Under the pieces are notes generated by a model. That model ran no database searches and had not been told where the DNA came from. It worked only from the letters and a program-made list of their open reading frames with translations. From Lamellibrachia columna (lineage: Eukaryota; Annelida; Polychaeta; Sabellida; Siboglinidae): a DNA stretch of 64,000 nucleotides. Positions 18,917-31,275 of this stretch are shown piece by piece (the stretch's first letter is position 1; each line of letters opens with the position of its first letter). The position numbers and the translations under genes were made by a program. Where the stretch lies: contig OY759262.1 in the NCBI GenBank assembly GCA_963662155.1, positions 52,499,785 through 52,563,784 of the forward strand. The letters run 5' to 3'.

Positions 18917-20240
18917 ATGGCTCCAGCTAAGAGCGTGCGTCGTGGACGACCTCTGCGCCACAGCCCGGTGGCAACAAGATCGCGGGCGGCGGCAAGCCGC
19001 GCTGCCGTTGCACGATCAGCGATGTGCCCGCCCCCACCAGAGTGCCACGTCGTACAGCACTTTGACGACGAACCAGCCCTACGGCATGTCGTTCGTCCGG
19101 TAGCGGGCGCAGCAGCGGGTCGGAAAGCTGCGACGGAGGAGCGTTTGTCGAATATGGAGCGCCGGCTTGACGCATCTGACAAGATGTTGCAGGAGGTCCA
19201 CGCGATGGTGCGTGGCCTGCAGCAATTGCCTGCGGCCAACGCCCTACCTGCGCCGCAACCAATAGAGGCCCCTGCAGCAGTTGCGGCGTCTACCGGGGGG
19301 AGCCCATCGCCCCGCCCTTGGCTAACCCTTGTCTATGGCCGCAGGGCGGCCATACGTCAGGTCGGGTGACATCATCTGCAGCTGGTGCTCCACCAAGCCC
19401 CGTTCCAAGACCACCGTCGGCCCCGTGGCCAGAGGCCATGTCTTCAGGTATTCATACAGGTCAGGAAGTACACGCCCTCCCCAGGGCATCCCAGGATCTA
19501 GTAGCATCGTTCGCTACTTCGGCCCTATCCCGTCATTCCCGCGTGTCTGACAAACTCAAAGCCCAAATTTGGTCCGGGGAGTATGTTAGTATTTCCTCAT
19601 TGTTGCATGACTCCTCACCACAGAACTATTCTGTGTCCATTAGGCCAGGCAGTGACGACGAGACCCCCATGTTTTGTGTCGCCCCTAGGGCAAAGAGCAG
19701 CACTGTGTCATTTGACCAATGGCTGCAGGGCTTCGAAATTTACATGTCTGTTTTTCTTCTCCAGCCACAGAATATGTCAGAATCACATAATTTACTCATG
19801 TACGTCCAGACAATTCGTTCCCTATACGAGAAAGGTACGGACTGGCGGTCGTATGATGAGGCATTCCGGTCACTTCGTCAGGCCAACAACTGGGGGTGGG
19901 AATCGGTTTGCTGGTACCTATGGATGAATGCATCCGAGAGTCGCCCAGCTGCCACACCCAGCGTGACTCCTTTTCGTAGCAAGGGTAAGGCCAGCTGGGG
20001 TAAGGCTAAGTGGCCATCCACAAAAAGCTGCTTCGCATTCGATCGGGGGAGGTCTGTAACGCAGCCACTTGTCGTTACACACACAAGTGTAGACGCTGTG
20101 GTGGCCCCCACTCAGCGGCACGATGCTATTGGCAACGCACCCAACCCAATCCTGCTCGACCGAGTTCAGCCACCGGCATCCCTGCGACCCAATCGTCGAC
20201 TGCCAGTTCGCGACCAGCCGTTTACAGGAGATAGTATGCC
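18917..20240 (+). pseudogene. Gag-like protein of Ngaro copy 1 (frameshifted)
   Basis: Starts MAPAKSVRRGRPLRH at 18917 with a basic, Ala/Arg-rich N-terminus. It loses frame near 19315 relative to copy 2 and continues in the 19318 frame through a conserved region (SFDQWLQGFEIYMSVFL, WGWESVCWYLWMNA). Near 20045 one G is missing relative to copy 2, which throws the zinc-knuckle-like end (CNAATCRYTHKCRRCGG) into another frame ending at 20234. It would package element RNA. At least two indels make it non-functional here. Confidence 0.75.
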
Positions 20241-21214
20241 TACCCCAGTTTCCCCTGATGCACTTAGATATGTTCTTGTCGGCTACAATCGTAATATTGT
20301 TGAGTATTTTCTCAATGGCTTTCAGCACGGGTTCAGGATTGGCTGCTTTGGCTTACCAGCACAACAATCTAAAAGGGTCACCAATTTGAAGTCTGCCATC
20401 GAATTACCTGCAGTAGTAGACAACAAGATAGCGAAGGAGCTAGCGCTAGGCAGAATTTTAGGTCCGTTTGATGCGCCACCCCCTAGTGACAACTTTAGGA
20501 TTTCCCCTTTGGGGGTAGTCCCTAAAAAGACTCCTGGGGAATTCCGAACGATACATCACTTATCCTACCCAGAGGGTTCCTCTGTAAATGATTTCATTCC
20601 CAAGGAAATTTCCGCTGTCCAATACGCAACTATACAGGATGCTATTAGGCTCATCAAACAGCTACCCAGTAGTCAGGTCTTTATGGCTAAAGTGGACATA
20701 GAATCAGCTTTTAGGATTATTCCAGTCTCACCAAGGGACCGACCGCTTTTGGGTTTCCAGTGGAAGGGTAAGTTTTTCATGGATGCTGTCCTTCCAATGG
20801 GAGTTTCCAGCGCTTGTGCGATCTTCGAGTCTTTCAGTACTGCGTTGGAGTGGATCGCAAAGTCCAAACTGGGAGCGACTGCGATCGTCCATGTTATCGA
20901 TGACAAGTATAGGTTTGGGGGCACTGTATGGTGCCGCATGGTTTTATGGGCAGTGGCCAGTATCATGGCGCTCATATAACATATCAGTTCTAGAACTTTA
21001 CCCTATAATGGCAGCAGTGATCGTGTGGGGTGGTAGATGGGCAAACAGAAGTGTGTGTTTCTACACAGACAATGAGGCTCTTGTGCCAATTATTAACAAG
21101 CAAACGTCACGCGAGCCCCACATCATGGCCTTAATCCGTCCACTGGTTTTAGCGTGCTTGCGTTTCAACATCAATTTCACTGCCCGCCATATTCCAGGAG
21201 GATCAACACTTTAG
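20200..21214 (+). pseudogene. Reverse transcriptase / RNase H of Ngaro copy 1 (internal deletion)
   Basis: The RT begins around PVRDQPFTGDSMP and keeps its core motifs: VVPKKTPGEFRTIHHLSYP, AKVDIESAFRIIPVS, LPMGVSSACAIFESF and the catalytic HVIDD. Directly after IDD (about 20905) the sequence jumps into the RNase H domain (SIGLGALYGAAWF, NISVLELYPIMAA, CFYTDNEALV, ARHIPGG) in another frame. The RT thumb and start of RNase H are therefore deleted. Its type is that of the DIRS/Ngaro order. Confidence 0.85.
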
Positions 21215-22209
21215 CTGACAAACTATCACGTTCACAGGTACGGGAATTCCGAGCTCTGGCACCATGGGCAGAAGCCAGCCCGCGGGAAATTCCCTTCAGT
21301 ATCTCCCCAGCGGGCTTGGGGAATCTCTGAGTCGGTTGCTAGAGGCTTCCCTGGCGCCATCTACGAGAGACCACTATCAGCGGGCGTGGGGTAAGTTAGA
21401 AACTTTCTTTCAGTCGCTTGGTATGTATCCCTCTTTGCCAATACCGGTGGCAATGATCCTCCTCTTCGTGGCACACCTGCATGCCGGTGGTGCTGCCCCT
21501 GCCACAATTGTTTCCAATGTGTCAGCACTAGCCTATTTTCACAAGATTAATGGCCTACCAGATCCAACTAGCAACTTCATCGTAGTCAAGCTGCTGGCTG
21601 GCGCTCGGAATCTTGGATCTGTTCCTGATGTCCGCCTGCCTGTCACACTACCCATCCTTTCTTACCTGGTGCAGGCTCTCCACACTGTTGTCGCATCAAC
21701 CTATACGTGCACTATGCTCCGAGCCATGATGGTCATTGCCTTCAGGGCCTATTTGCGAGTCGGAGAAATGGTGCCCAGGTCGAGGAACATGATGCAGGGC
21801 TGCCTCCACGTGGGAGATGTCATGTTGACCGGTGACCTTATAAATGTATCCTTCCGCCGTTTTAAGCACAGTGCTCGAAACGGTCCGCAATCCCTGCAGG
21901 TGAGAGGGGAATGCCTAGAAGGGTCACTCATCCACCCGGCAGCCTTCTTGAGGGAGTTTATTCAGGCCAGAGGCCCAGTGCAAAGTTTGTGGTTACCCGG
22001 ATGGCTCACCTATGCTCCGGGGTGAATTCGATGTGTCTCTGAAACGGCTCCTCAGTTTTTGCGGATACAAGTCTAGTTCATTTAAGGGTCACAGTTTTCG
22101 CATCGGTGCAGCTACCGCAGCGGCCTTGCGGGGGGAGTCAGATGCACAAATCAGGGCAGCATGCAGGTGGAGCTCAGATGCTTTTAGGAAGTATATCAGA
22201 ATTGCTTAA
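21215..22209 (+). pseudogene. Tyrosine recombinase of Ngaro copy 1 (one frameshift)
   Basis: The frame 21264-22025 carries the N-terminal core and box I (FRAYLRVGEM, first catalytic Arg). A one-base shift near 21998 moves the C-terminal part to frame 22012-22209, which holds the rest of the active site: GHSFRIGAATAAA (H-x-x-R) and CRWSSDAFRKYIR (the nucleophilic Tyr). The enzyme would integrate a circular DNA intermediate. All catalytic residues are visible but split by the frameshift. Confidence 0.88.
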
Positions 22210-22234
22210 AAGGTTAGGTCGCGGTGACCTTGTG

Positions 22235-22544
22235 GCGAAATGGCCCCACCTGTTTGTAATGAAATTTGTGTATTGGTGGTGGAATGTCTGTATTCTTTGC
22301 ATTACATGTTCATGACGACTTCTTGATGTATATATGTTATCGTCATGCCTGTAGGAATATGGGCTCTGAAAAACTTGCCGGACGGGGCTGTACATGTGTT
22401 CAGTTCCTGTCTAGTTTGCTTTGAGGAGCTCACATTCCAGTTAATGTGCTTCCCAAAGTGGCTGCGTTTTATTGCAGTCCACTTTGCAATAAAACGTCAT
22501 TTATTTGTCCCTTTTCAATCTCTACTACATCGGACTGGCATAAA
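22235..22544 (+). repeat. Ngaro copy 1, terminal repeat B1
   Basis: Runs from gcgaaatggccccacctg to ggcataaat and abuts A2. Its first 172 bp recur as B2 (23019-23190). Related sequences lie at 29883-30201, 35766-35867 (inverted), 52693-53026 and 57000-57325. Confidence 0.88.
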
Positions 22545-22785
22545 TGGATTTATGCAACTTACAGCTGCATAACAGATTTTATGAGATAACCAAGGCAAGT
22601 CTTGCCCTGGGTGTCCGAGACTACACCGGAACTACTTGGCCAAATTATTTGTATTACTCCACGCTATTCAGCCAATCACGGCTTAACGGAAACCAGTTCA
22701 AACCAGAGCCAGCAGCTGGAATATTTCACTCCTGTTCCAGTCTCTGCATTGCGAAGTTGTGTCTAGAAAATTTGTCTCTCGAAAT
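22545..22785 (+). repeat. Ngaro copy 1, internal repeat A2
   Basis: Second copy of the 241-bp A repeat, about three mismatches from A1. Its junction with B1 forms the inverted motif gcataaat-gg-atttatgc. Confidence 0.92.
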
Positions 22786-23190
22786 CCGCCCTCCTCCCCA
22801 CCTTCCTTCCTTATTTTCAATACTTAGTGTAAAATGCGATTGTACATCGTTGATGAAATAGGAAGTTGGAAGATGTCGAAACCGCTTTCCCCACTTTTCG
22901 CTTTATACTAGATGAACACAGGGGTTTATCCCCTAGTAGTTGGTGTTCATGGGGTTTTCTGCGCAGACAGGCTTCCTGTTTCTTCATCGGTATTCTTGGC
23001 TTATGTTTATATAGGATAGCGAAATGGCCCCACCTGTTTGTAATTAAATTTGTGTATTAGTGGTGGAATGTCTGTATTCTTTGCATTACATGTTCATGAC
23101 GACTTCTTGATGTATATATGTTATCGTCATGCCTGTAGGAATGTGGGCTCTGAAAAACTTGCCGGACTGGGCTGTACATGTGTTCAGTTC
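22786..23190 (+). repeat. Ngaro copy 1, terminal repeat B2 (3' truncated)
   Basis: A ~230-bp stretch starting ccgccctcctccccacc, also present after A2 in the solo copy at 56189, is followed by the 172-bp B match at 23019-23190. The sequence then leaves the element at cagttcatatatatg, before the expected ttgcataaat end. Confidence 0.8.
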
Positions 23191-23299
23191 ATATATATGT
23201 ATGTTTAGTACAAATTTGTAGTAGCCACAGTAATTTCATAGTTTCATTCCACCACAAAAGAACAATATATAAGATCGCGTGAACTGTTTAAGATTGACG

Positions 23300-23662
23300 A
23301 TGTTGCGTTATACGTGTGTGGTGTTTTTGGCAATGGTGACTGTGATACTGCTGGTTACCATACCGGCCGCCTCTCGCCCTCATCCGGCGCCTGTCGGACC
23401 ACCGGCTCCTGACAGTGAACAAGATCAAATCGCAGAAACCAGGATGGGGCGAAATTGCCGACGAGTCAGTTTCGGGAATCCCCCGGGAGGTAGAGTGGCC
23501 CGAATAACAAAAAGGAGGCAAATGAAGGAACGCCCAAAACTAAAGATATTTCGTGAAGTGACCATGCACGTGAAACGCAGATATCCAGCTAAACATGTGC
23601 CGCTTCGTAAGTATTCAAATAACTATGTTTATGAAATGAAATCCATGTTCACAGACAGCTAA
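23300..23662 (+). CDS. Candidate small secreted basic peptide
   Basis: ATG at 23300 opens 120 codons to TAA at 23660-23662. The first ~25 residues form a clear signal-peptide pattern (MLRYTCVVFLAMVTVILLVT, then IPAAS). The mature part is rich in Pro at its start and in Arg/Lys after it (RMGRNCRRVSFG, ITKRRQMKERPK). A TATA-like tatataag lies at 23266-23273, close to the ATG. A strong donor (ttc|gtaagtatt) at 23607 means the real exon may end at 23606 and splice onward. No known domain is recognised, and only one Cys remains in the mature peptide. It is unrelated to the flanking Ngaro element. Confidence 0.4.
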   Translation: MLRYTCVVFLAMVTVILLVTIPAASRPHPAPVGPPAPDSEQDQIAETRMGRNCRRVSFGNPPGGRVARITKRRQMKERPKLKIFREVTMHVKRRYPAKHVPLRKYSNNYVYEMKSMFTDS

Positions 23663-25489
23663 AAAAAAAATCATGATCAGAAGCGCCGAGATATTCGTCG
23701 CCCATGCTCGTCCTGCTCAGACAGATTAAGTTCTTTAAAGTAAAACGCCGGTGTTTGAAGCATCAAGCTGATATTATCTCATTGCTTTAAATGGTGCACG
23801 TTCAATGTGCTGTGCTGAAATCATATGATGTCTGCATTCATGGCCTCTCTGGTAGGTGTTACCGTTAGTGTACGTCTGACTCTATATGATATAAATTGAT
23901 ATGTTGATTGATTACTTGAGGTTTAGGAATATAGGAACGTCTCCCAGATTGTCATTCTTCATGGCCATTGTCGAAAGTGTTTTGCTTTATGGAATTGATG
24001 GCTGACATAAGACATTGAAAGGAAGCTCGAAGGGAGTTACACTAGAATGCTAGAAGAATGCTAGAACTAGAATGAATAATATTGATTGTGTAAAAACCAG
24101 CAGCCAATATGTTTAAGAGCGGCATGCACGTATGTGTGGTCCGTCGCTACACAATAATGTTGGATGCTCGACATATGGGTCGTGTTGCTTTGGCTGTCAA
24201 TCTTGTTAACTATATAATATACTATTATTGTTAAGTGTTGTTAAATCCACTTCGTTGTCAGTTAATTAATATACGAGTAGGTCAACCACATAAAATTATT
24301 AAACACAGAGTGTAATTAGTATATACACGCACTATCATTATTCATATAGTCAATATCTTTGCGTGTAACATTTCTAGACACGTTTAACGTTTTTACCTAT
24401 TATTGGGGTGTGATATCGTGGCTTCAAAATTGTCACCCTTTTATCACTTGTATTTAAAAGTGTGCGGTCGTATTGTCACAACACATTAAGCGGTTAACAT
24501 ATATGTCCTAGGTACAAAAACGCAAACCATCGATATTTAAAGAATATGTGCCTTTCGTATGTCGACAGATATACACAAATGCATATTCGGTCTGATTTAC
24601 GTGTAACGGCAAACACGATGGGTGGCTAAGGCATTTATGTTAGTAGTGCAATGCGCAGTGCCACATCCTCTCTACCTCCTTCAATTTGGCGAATCTATTT
24701 TTTAAATGGATATTATCAACATATATGCTATGTCATTGTTTATTTGTGTTTATCATTGCAGCTGGAGTGTTTTAGCTATGTTTCATTGTTCGTATACTCC
24801 TCATAAGTAACGCTTTCCTTCTTGCAGACTGTTTGTCCCTTTGTTGTTTTAGAAGATATTGGTGCACTATAATGCATACACGACGGATATGTGCCGTATG
24901 TTATTATTTGTACCAGCATTATTATTGTTATGCTGATGTAATTAAGCGTGGGGGTGACACCCCCACTTTTGGTTTTTAATGTCATACATCTAGGCATCAT
25001 ATTGTTTGAATTATTCTTTAAACAACAGTTTATGTGGTTGGCTTTAGAAAGGAATACCCATGTATTCCTCAGACTATAAAAGCAGTATTGTTGTTTACGA
25101 TATACAAGTAAATACAAACGGCAACGCATTGGCCATTGACAACCTACACATGTTTCAGTGTGTGTTGTTCATCCCGCAAACAAGCTGCAGCCTTTTAAAT
25201 CGAATGTTCATATACCAAGATGATTGTCAACGACAGAAGACATATATGTAAACATTACTCGTAGATGTAATGGCATCTGAGAGATTACTGGAACATGTCG
25301 AGAACAATGCAGGAACTGTATTCTTTCGATTAAAACTTACATATTAATAACGTCGCCTGTTCTGTTTTGAAGAAGTGGATACAAATACTGTTTTACCAAC
25401 GTGATATATACATACATCGCTTAAGTAATGCAACTACATTTCAGGCCGAATGCGAAGGGCGTGTGTATCTTCTTGCAGAGGGCAGAAAA
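23663..25489. other. Non-coding stretch, nothing recognised
   Basis: Ordinary AT-rich sequence between the candidate peptide and the cryptic simple repeats. The short frames at 24776-25251 show no domains and run across each other on both strands. Confidence 0.5.
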
Positions 25490-26525
<1,036 letters not shown>

Positions 26526-26959
26526 GAAGTTATGCAACTTACCAGGTGCATAACAAGTTTTATGAAATAACCAAGGCAGGTCGTCGCTAAACTTGCCCTG
26601 GGCGTCTGAGACTACACCGGAACTATTTGGCCAAATAAATTGTATTACTCCGCGCTAGCCAGCCAATCACGGCTTATCGGAAACCAGTTCAAACCGGAGC
26701 CAGTCGTTTGAATCTTTCACTCCTGCTCCAATCTCTGCATTGCGAAGTTGTGTCTAAAATTTGTCTCTCGAAATACTTTGGTTTTTACCAACTGTCGTTA
26801 CGTTTTCAAATACGTTGAGAGTACACACTTCGATCTGCGTCTACTGACTCGTTTCAGCTGAGTATCGTTTCATTTGTTATTACTTCGTCGGTTGCCTCGT
26901 GGTCAATTTTTGCTATTGTTTCGTTATATGTTTAAACTTCCCGCAATCGGCCATTCAAT

Positions 26960-27582
26960 ATGTCGGCGGCGAAGTCGGATCTAGATGTGCTTGTGCTTGG
27001 GCATAGCCATGCGTATTGGTTTGGGCGCGGTCATAGAATCTGCGGGTCTACTTGACGACTTAGAAAGACTAGGTCATACGTGCACAGTTCGTTTCATGGG
27101 TCGAAGGGGAGCGTCCATTAAATCATTCCGAGAACCGGCTACCATGACCCGGATTTCTGCCCGCGTCCCCGACATAGTAATTACCCTCCTTGGGGGCAAC
27201 GATCTAGAAGGGAAATTTCCCCCACCTCCAGAGGCAGTGGGGTCGCAACTAGGTAGATTAGGCGATGACTTGTTAGCTTTAGGGGTCCGTCAGGTATGTC
27301 TTTGCCAAATCGATCGCCGCAAGAAATTGCGCCATTTCGATTTTGATACGGGAGCAGCTCGCGTTGCATCCGCTAATGCTGCGTTACAGTCGACATGTGG
27401 GGGGGGGGTGCCGTGGTCTGTTCTACTGGAGCCATAAGTACCTTTGGAACAGCTCGGCGAAGGTTTTCCGCCAATATGACGTGCACTTATCCGATATAGG
27501 AAATTTCCGGCTGTTCCGCAGCATTCGGGGGGCAATTTTCAGAGCAGTTAGCCGGGTTGTCCAACAGCTGACTGACACCTAA
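26960..27582 (+). pseudogene. SGNH hydrolase of Ngaro copy 2 (two frameshifts)
   Basis: ATG is at 26960. Block I (VLVLGHSHAYW) is intact and, unlike copy 1, has Tyr in place of the stop. An extra base just after it (tggtttgggcgcgg) shifts the frame. Block III (VITLLGGND) follows in the 26985-27437 frame. A run of ten G at about 27401-27410 causes a second shift. Block V is altered (DVHLSDIG), with the Asp and His kept. Confidence 0.82.
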
Positions 27583-27904
27583 GTCATATACAGTATTCGC
27601 TAACCCCGCGGAACTTCACTGATATCCCGTGGTAAGCCCTGCTCCCCCCCGCCGGGTTACTTATTAATACGGGTAACATGCAAATTTGTCCACAGCCAAT
27701 ATACGTTTCATTGTCGAGCGCTAATTGCTGGTAAGGTATTCACAATTAAGGGGTTTTATTACACGTTTTGGCCTTATTACAGTCTGAACAGCATTCGCCT
27801 CAGTACCAATGATAACTCAATAATCATTATGACTCTTCGTTGTTTTGTATGTCATCCGCGGACATCGTTCCCCTATTATATATGTGGCCATGGGTGATGT
27901 TCCC

Positions 27905-28085
27905 ATGGCCATTTATCTACTATCGTGGGCGGTGTCCCCTACCTAACTGTGCTTATACTTTTGCTTTGATGTACTATCGTGGGCGGTGTCCCCCTACTTA
28001 ACTGTGTTTATAATTTTGCTATGATGTAATATCGTGGGCGGTGTCCCCGTCTTATATTGATGGGTTAACATGGGCGGTGACCCCC
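27905..28085 (+). repeat. Short version of the 54-bp VNTR in Ngaro copy 2
   Basis: Three to four units with the atcgtgggcggtgtcccc core at the same place as the long array of copy 1, so the two insertions differ about five-fold in array length. Confidence 0.85.
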
Positions 28086-28184
28086 ACCCCCTCCCAATTA
28101 AATGTTTTTCACGAGTAGTGTGGGGGCAGTTTCCAAGCGTTTAGCTGTTCACTCAGTATTGGCTCTTCCACAATGTGTTGCAGG

Positions 28185-29260
28185 ATGGCTCCATCTAAGA
28201 ATGTTCGTCGTGGACGACCTCTGCGCCACAGCCCGGTAGCAACAAGGTCGCGGGCGGCGGCTAGCCGCGCTGCCGTTGCACGATCGACAATGGTCCCGCC
28301 CCCACCAGAGTGCCACGTCGTGCAGCACTTTGACGACGAGCCGGCCCTCCAGCAGGTCGTTCGTCCGGTAGCGGGCGCAGCAGCGGGTCGAAGAGGTATG
28401 ACGGAGGAGCGCTTGTCGAGTATGGAGTGCCGGCTTGAAGCTTCTGACAAGGTGTTGCAGGAAGTACACGCAATGGCATCGTCTGCCGGTGGGGAGATCC
28501 CATCGCTCCGCCCTCCCTTGGCTAACCTTTGTCTATGGCCGCAGGGCGGCCATACATCAAGTCGGGTGGCATCGTCTGCGGCTGGCGCTCCACCAAGCCC
28601 CGTTCCAAGACCAAGGTCGGCCCCGCCGCCAGAGGCCATATCTTCAGGTATCCATACATGTAATGAAGTCCACACTCTCCCCAGGGCATCCCAGGATCTC
28701 GTAGCCTCGATTGCAACATCGGCCCTATCCCGTCATTCCCGCGTGTCTTACAAGCTCAAAGCCCAGATTTGGTCCGGGGAATAAGTTAGTATTTCCTCAT
28801 TGTTGCATGACTCCTCACCACAAAGCTATTTTGTGTCAGTTAGGCCAGGCAGTGACGACGAGATCCCCATGTTCTTTGTCGCCCCTAGGGCAAGGAGCAG
28901 CACTGTGTCATTTGACCAATGGCTGCAGGGTTTCAAAATTTACATGTCTGTCTTTCTACTTCAGCCGCAACACATGTCAGAATCACAAAACATGCTCATG
29001 TACATCCAGACCGTTCGTTCGTTATATGAGAAGGGTGCTGACTGGCGGTTGTATGACGAGGCATTCCGGTCGCTTCGTCATGCTAACAACTGGGGGTGGG
29101 AATCGGTTTGCTGGTACCTGTGGATGAATGCATCCGAGAGTCGCCCAGCTGTCACACTAAGTGGGACTCCATCTCGTAGCACGGGTAAGGCCAGCTGGGG
29201 TAAGGCTAAGTGCCGATCGGGGGGAGGTCTGTAACGCAGCCACCAGTCGCTTCACACACA
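28185..29260 (+). pseudogene. Gag-like protein of Ngaro copy 2 (nonsense and frame changes)
   Basis: MAPSKNVRRGRPLRH starts at 28185 and stays open through the region where copy 1 is frameshifted. A TAA (ggggaataagttag, near 28780) stops it where copy 1 has gagtat. The following part (SFDQWLQGFKIYMSVFL, WLYDEAF-like segments) is open at 28800-29234. The knuckle region is damaged: CNAATSRFTH replaces CNAATCRYTH. Confidence 0.72.
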
Positions 29261-29399
29261 CACGTGTCGACGCTGTGGTGGCCCCCACTCAGTGGCACGG
29301 TGCTATAGGCAACAAACCCAACCCAATCCTGCGCAACCTACATCAGCCACCGGCAACCCTGCGGCCTATTCGTCGACTGTCAGTTCGCGACATGCCGTT

Positions 29400-29812
29400 T
29401 TCAGGAGATAGTATGCCTAGCGAAGGAGTTGCGCTAGGCAGAATCTTAGGTCCATTTAATGTGGTCACCAAAAAAAACTCCTGAGGAATTCCGAACGATA
29501 CATCACTTATCCTATCCAGAGGGTTCCTCTGTAAATTATTTCATTCCCAAAGAAATTCCCGCTATCCAATACGCAACTATACAGGATGCTATTAGACTCA
29601 TCGAACAGCAACCCGGTAATCAGGTCTTTATGGCTAAAGTGGACATAGAATCGGCTCTTAGGATTATTCCAGTCTCGCTACTGGACCGACCACTTCTGGG
29701 TTTCCAGTGGAAGGGTAAGTTTTTCATGGATGCTGTCCTTCCGATGGGGGTCTCCAGTGCTTGTGCGATCTTTGAGTCTTTCAGTACAAAGGTGGAATTC
29801 AGTTGCTTTTAG
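29400..29812 (+). pseudogene. Reverse transcriptase fragment of Ngaro copy 2
   Basis: The frame 29459-29812 keeps KKTPEEFRTIHHLSYP, AKVDIESALRIIPVS, LPMGVSSACAIF and then stops. The part just before it is deleted (LALGRILGPF joins directly to NVVTK), and everything after the PMGVSS region, including the catalytic Asp pair, RNase H and nearly all of the recombinase, is gone. Confidence 0.82.
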
Positions 29813-30080
29813 AAAGTATATCAGAATTGCTTAACAGGTTAAGTCGTGGTGGGGTAGTCACAGGTTTGTGGGTGACCTTGTGGCGAAATGGCCCCACCTA
29901 TTTGTAAATAAATTTGTGTATTGGTGGTGGAATGTCTGTATTATTTGCATTTGATGTTCATGACGACTTCTTGATGTATATATGTTATCGTCATGCTTGT
30001 AGGAATGTGGGCTCTGAGAAACTCGCCGGACGGGGCTGTACACGTGTTCAGTTCCTGGTTTGCTTTGAGGAGCTCACATT

Positions 30081-30591
30081 CCTGTTAATGTTCTTCCCAA
30101 AGTGGCTGCGTGATAAGCAGTCCACTTTGTAATAAAAACGTCATTTATTTGGCCCGTTTCAATTCTGTACTGCATCGGACTTGTGTTGGTTATTGCATAA
30201 ATATATGCATGTATGTATGTATGTGTGTATGTATGTATGTGTATGCATGTATGTATATGCGTTCGTGTAAGTGCGTATGTGTGTGCGCGCGCAAATGTGT
30301 TTATGTGTTCCTGTGCGTGTTTGCGTGTGTATATATGCATGTGTTCATACGTGTATGCATTTATGTATGTATGCACGCATGGATATATGTATGCATGTAT
30401 GGTATGCGGGTATATATGTATGTGTGTATGTTTGTAAGCGTGTATTTATATATATGTTCATGTATGTATCTGCATGTGTATATAAGGTTGTATGTATGTA
30501 TGTATGTTAGCACACACGCACGTACGTACGCACATACGTATATGCAAGTGAGTTTGTATATGCATGCGCTCCCGTGCATGCGTGAGTGTGC

Positions 30592-30670
<79 letters not shown>

Positions 30671-30700
30671 TGTGTTTGTTTGTGTGTGTGTTTGTGTATG
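30081..30700 (+). repeat. Left arm of a ~620-bp inverted repeat (Ngaro B end plus cryptic simple repeat)
   Basis: The end of Ngaro B1 (from tcctgttaatgttcttccc) and the adjacent TATG/GT repeat block, including (GT)n 30588-30660, are present in reverse at 35222-35868. The right copy lacks about 27 bp at the B1 tip (tgtgttggttattgcataa and the bases after it). The spacer is about 4.5 kb. Confidence 0.85.
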
Positions 30701-31275
30701 TCGCTGTCTGATCTATTTGCTAGTATGTATGTATGTATGTATGTATGCATCCATGCATGAAAACATGTGTATATCCGAATGTATGCATGCGTGCATATAA
30801 GCGTGTATATATGAATGCATACATGGTGCATGTGCGCATAAATATATAGTATATGGATGATGCACACGTACACAGTTCATACCATATAATTACATCACAT
30901 TGTCCAACAATCTGTTCAAACGAATTTCAATTGTTCCTGTCCTCCAGGTCCGCCGCCTGTTTACTAAGTGTCATTGGAACAACGACACAAAGACTTCCGT
31001 AAAGGGCCACATAAAGACGTCCCACGAATGATCGGAAGTTAGCTTCTTATCAGTACAACAATATGTTATCCTAGAATAATGTTCTTGCCATATATGTCAT
31101 ATATATTATTTATTATTACACATGAGTTCCATGTGTACGTTTACATGTCTGAAGTTTTAATATCAACATTACTGCTACAGCAAAATATATCAACATTTGG
31201 TATTATCATTGCTGGAAATACTTAGTGTACTGCATTCGTATAACGTGTATAATATTATGTTTACGTTGCAAATGT

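Larger units (their letters stand above)
16145..23190 (+). mobile_element. Ngaro-type retrotransposon, copy 1 (A1 - SGNH - VNTR - gag - RT/RNase H - recombinase - B1 - A2 - B2)
   Basis: The ends are split direct repeats: A1 16145-16385 and A2 22545-22785 are both 241 bp and differ at about three positions. B1 22235-22406 matches B2 23019-23190 over 172 bp. B1 runs on to 22544 and abuts A2. Between A1 and B1 lie an SGNH hydrolase frame, a 54-bp VNTR, a gag-like frame, an RT/RNase H frame and a tyrosine recombinase frame. The nearly identical A repeats suggest a fairly recent insertion. Every coding region nevertheless carries at least one lesion, and B2 is cut short at 23190 compared with the solo copy at 57 kb. 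No target-site duplication is expected from recombinase-mediated insertion. Confidence 0.9.
26526..30201 (+). mobile_element. Ngaro-type retrotransposon, copy 2 (internally deleted; A2 and B2 missing)
   Basis: A1 is at 26526-26774, the SGNH frame from 26960, a short VNTR at 27905-28085, gag from 28185, an RT fragment at 29460-29800 and B1 at 29883-30201. A large deletion joins the RT (FESFSTK at about 29790) to the last codons of the recombinase (agaaagtatatcagaattgc, about 29811). The element then ends at B1 inside microsatellite DNA without A2-B2. It is the same family as copy 1. Each copy preserves parts the other has lost, which helps to interpret both. Confidence 0.88.

Noticed and set aside
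16145..22785. LTR retrotransposon with A repeats as LTRs
   Set aside because: The repeats are split direct repeats (A1, B1-A2-B2), and the element encodes a tyrosine recombinase with H-x-x-R and Tyr boxes and no DDE integrase.
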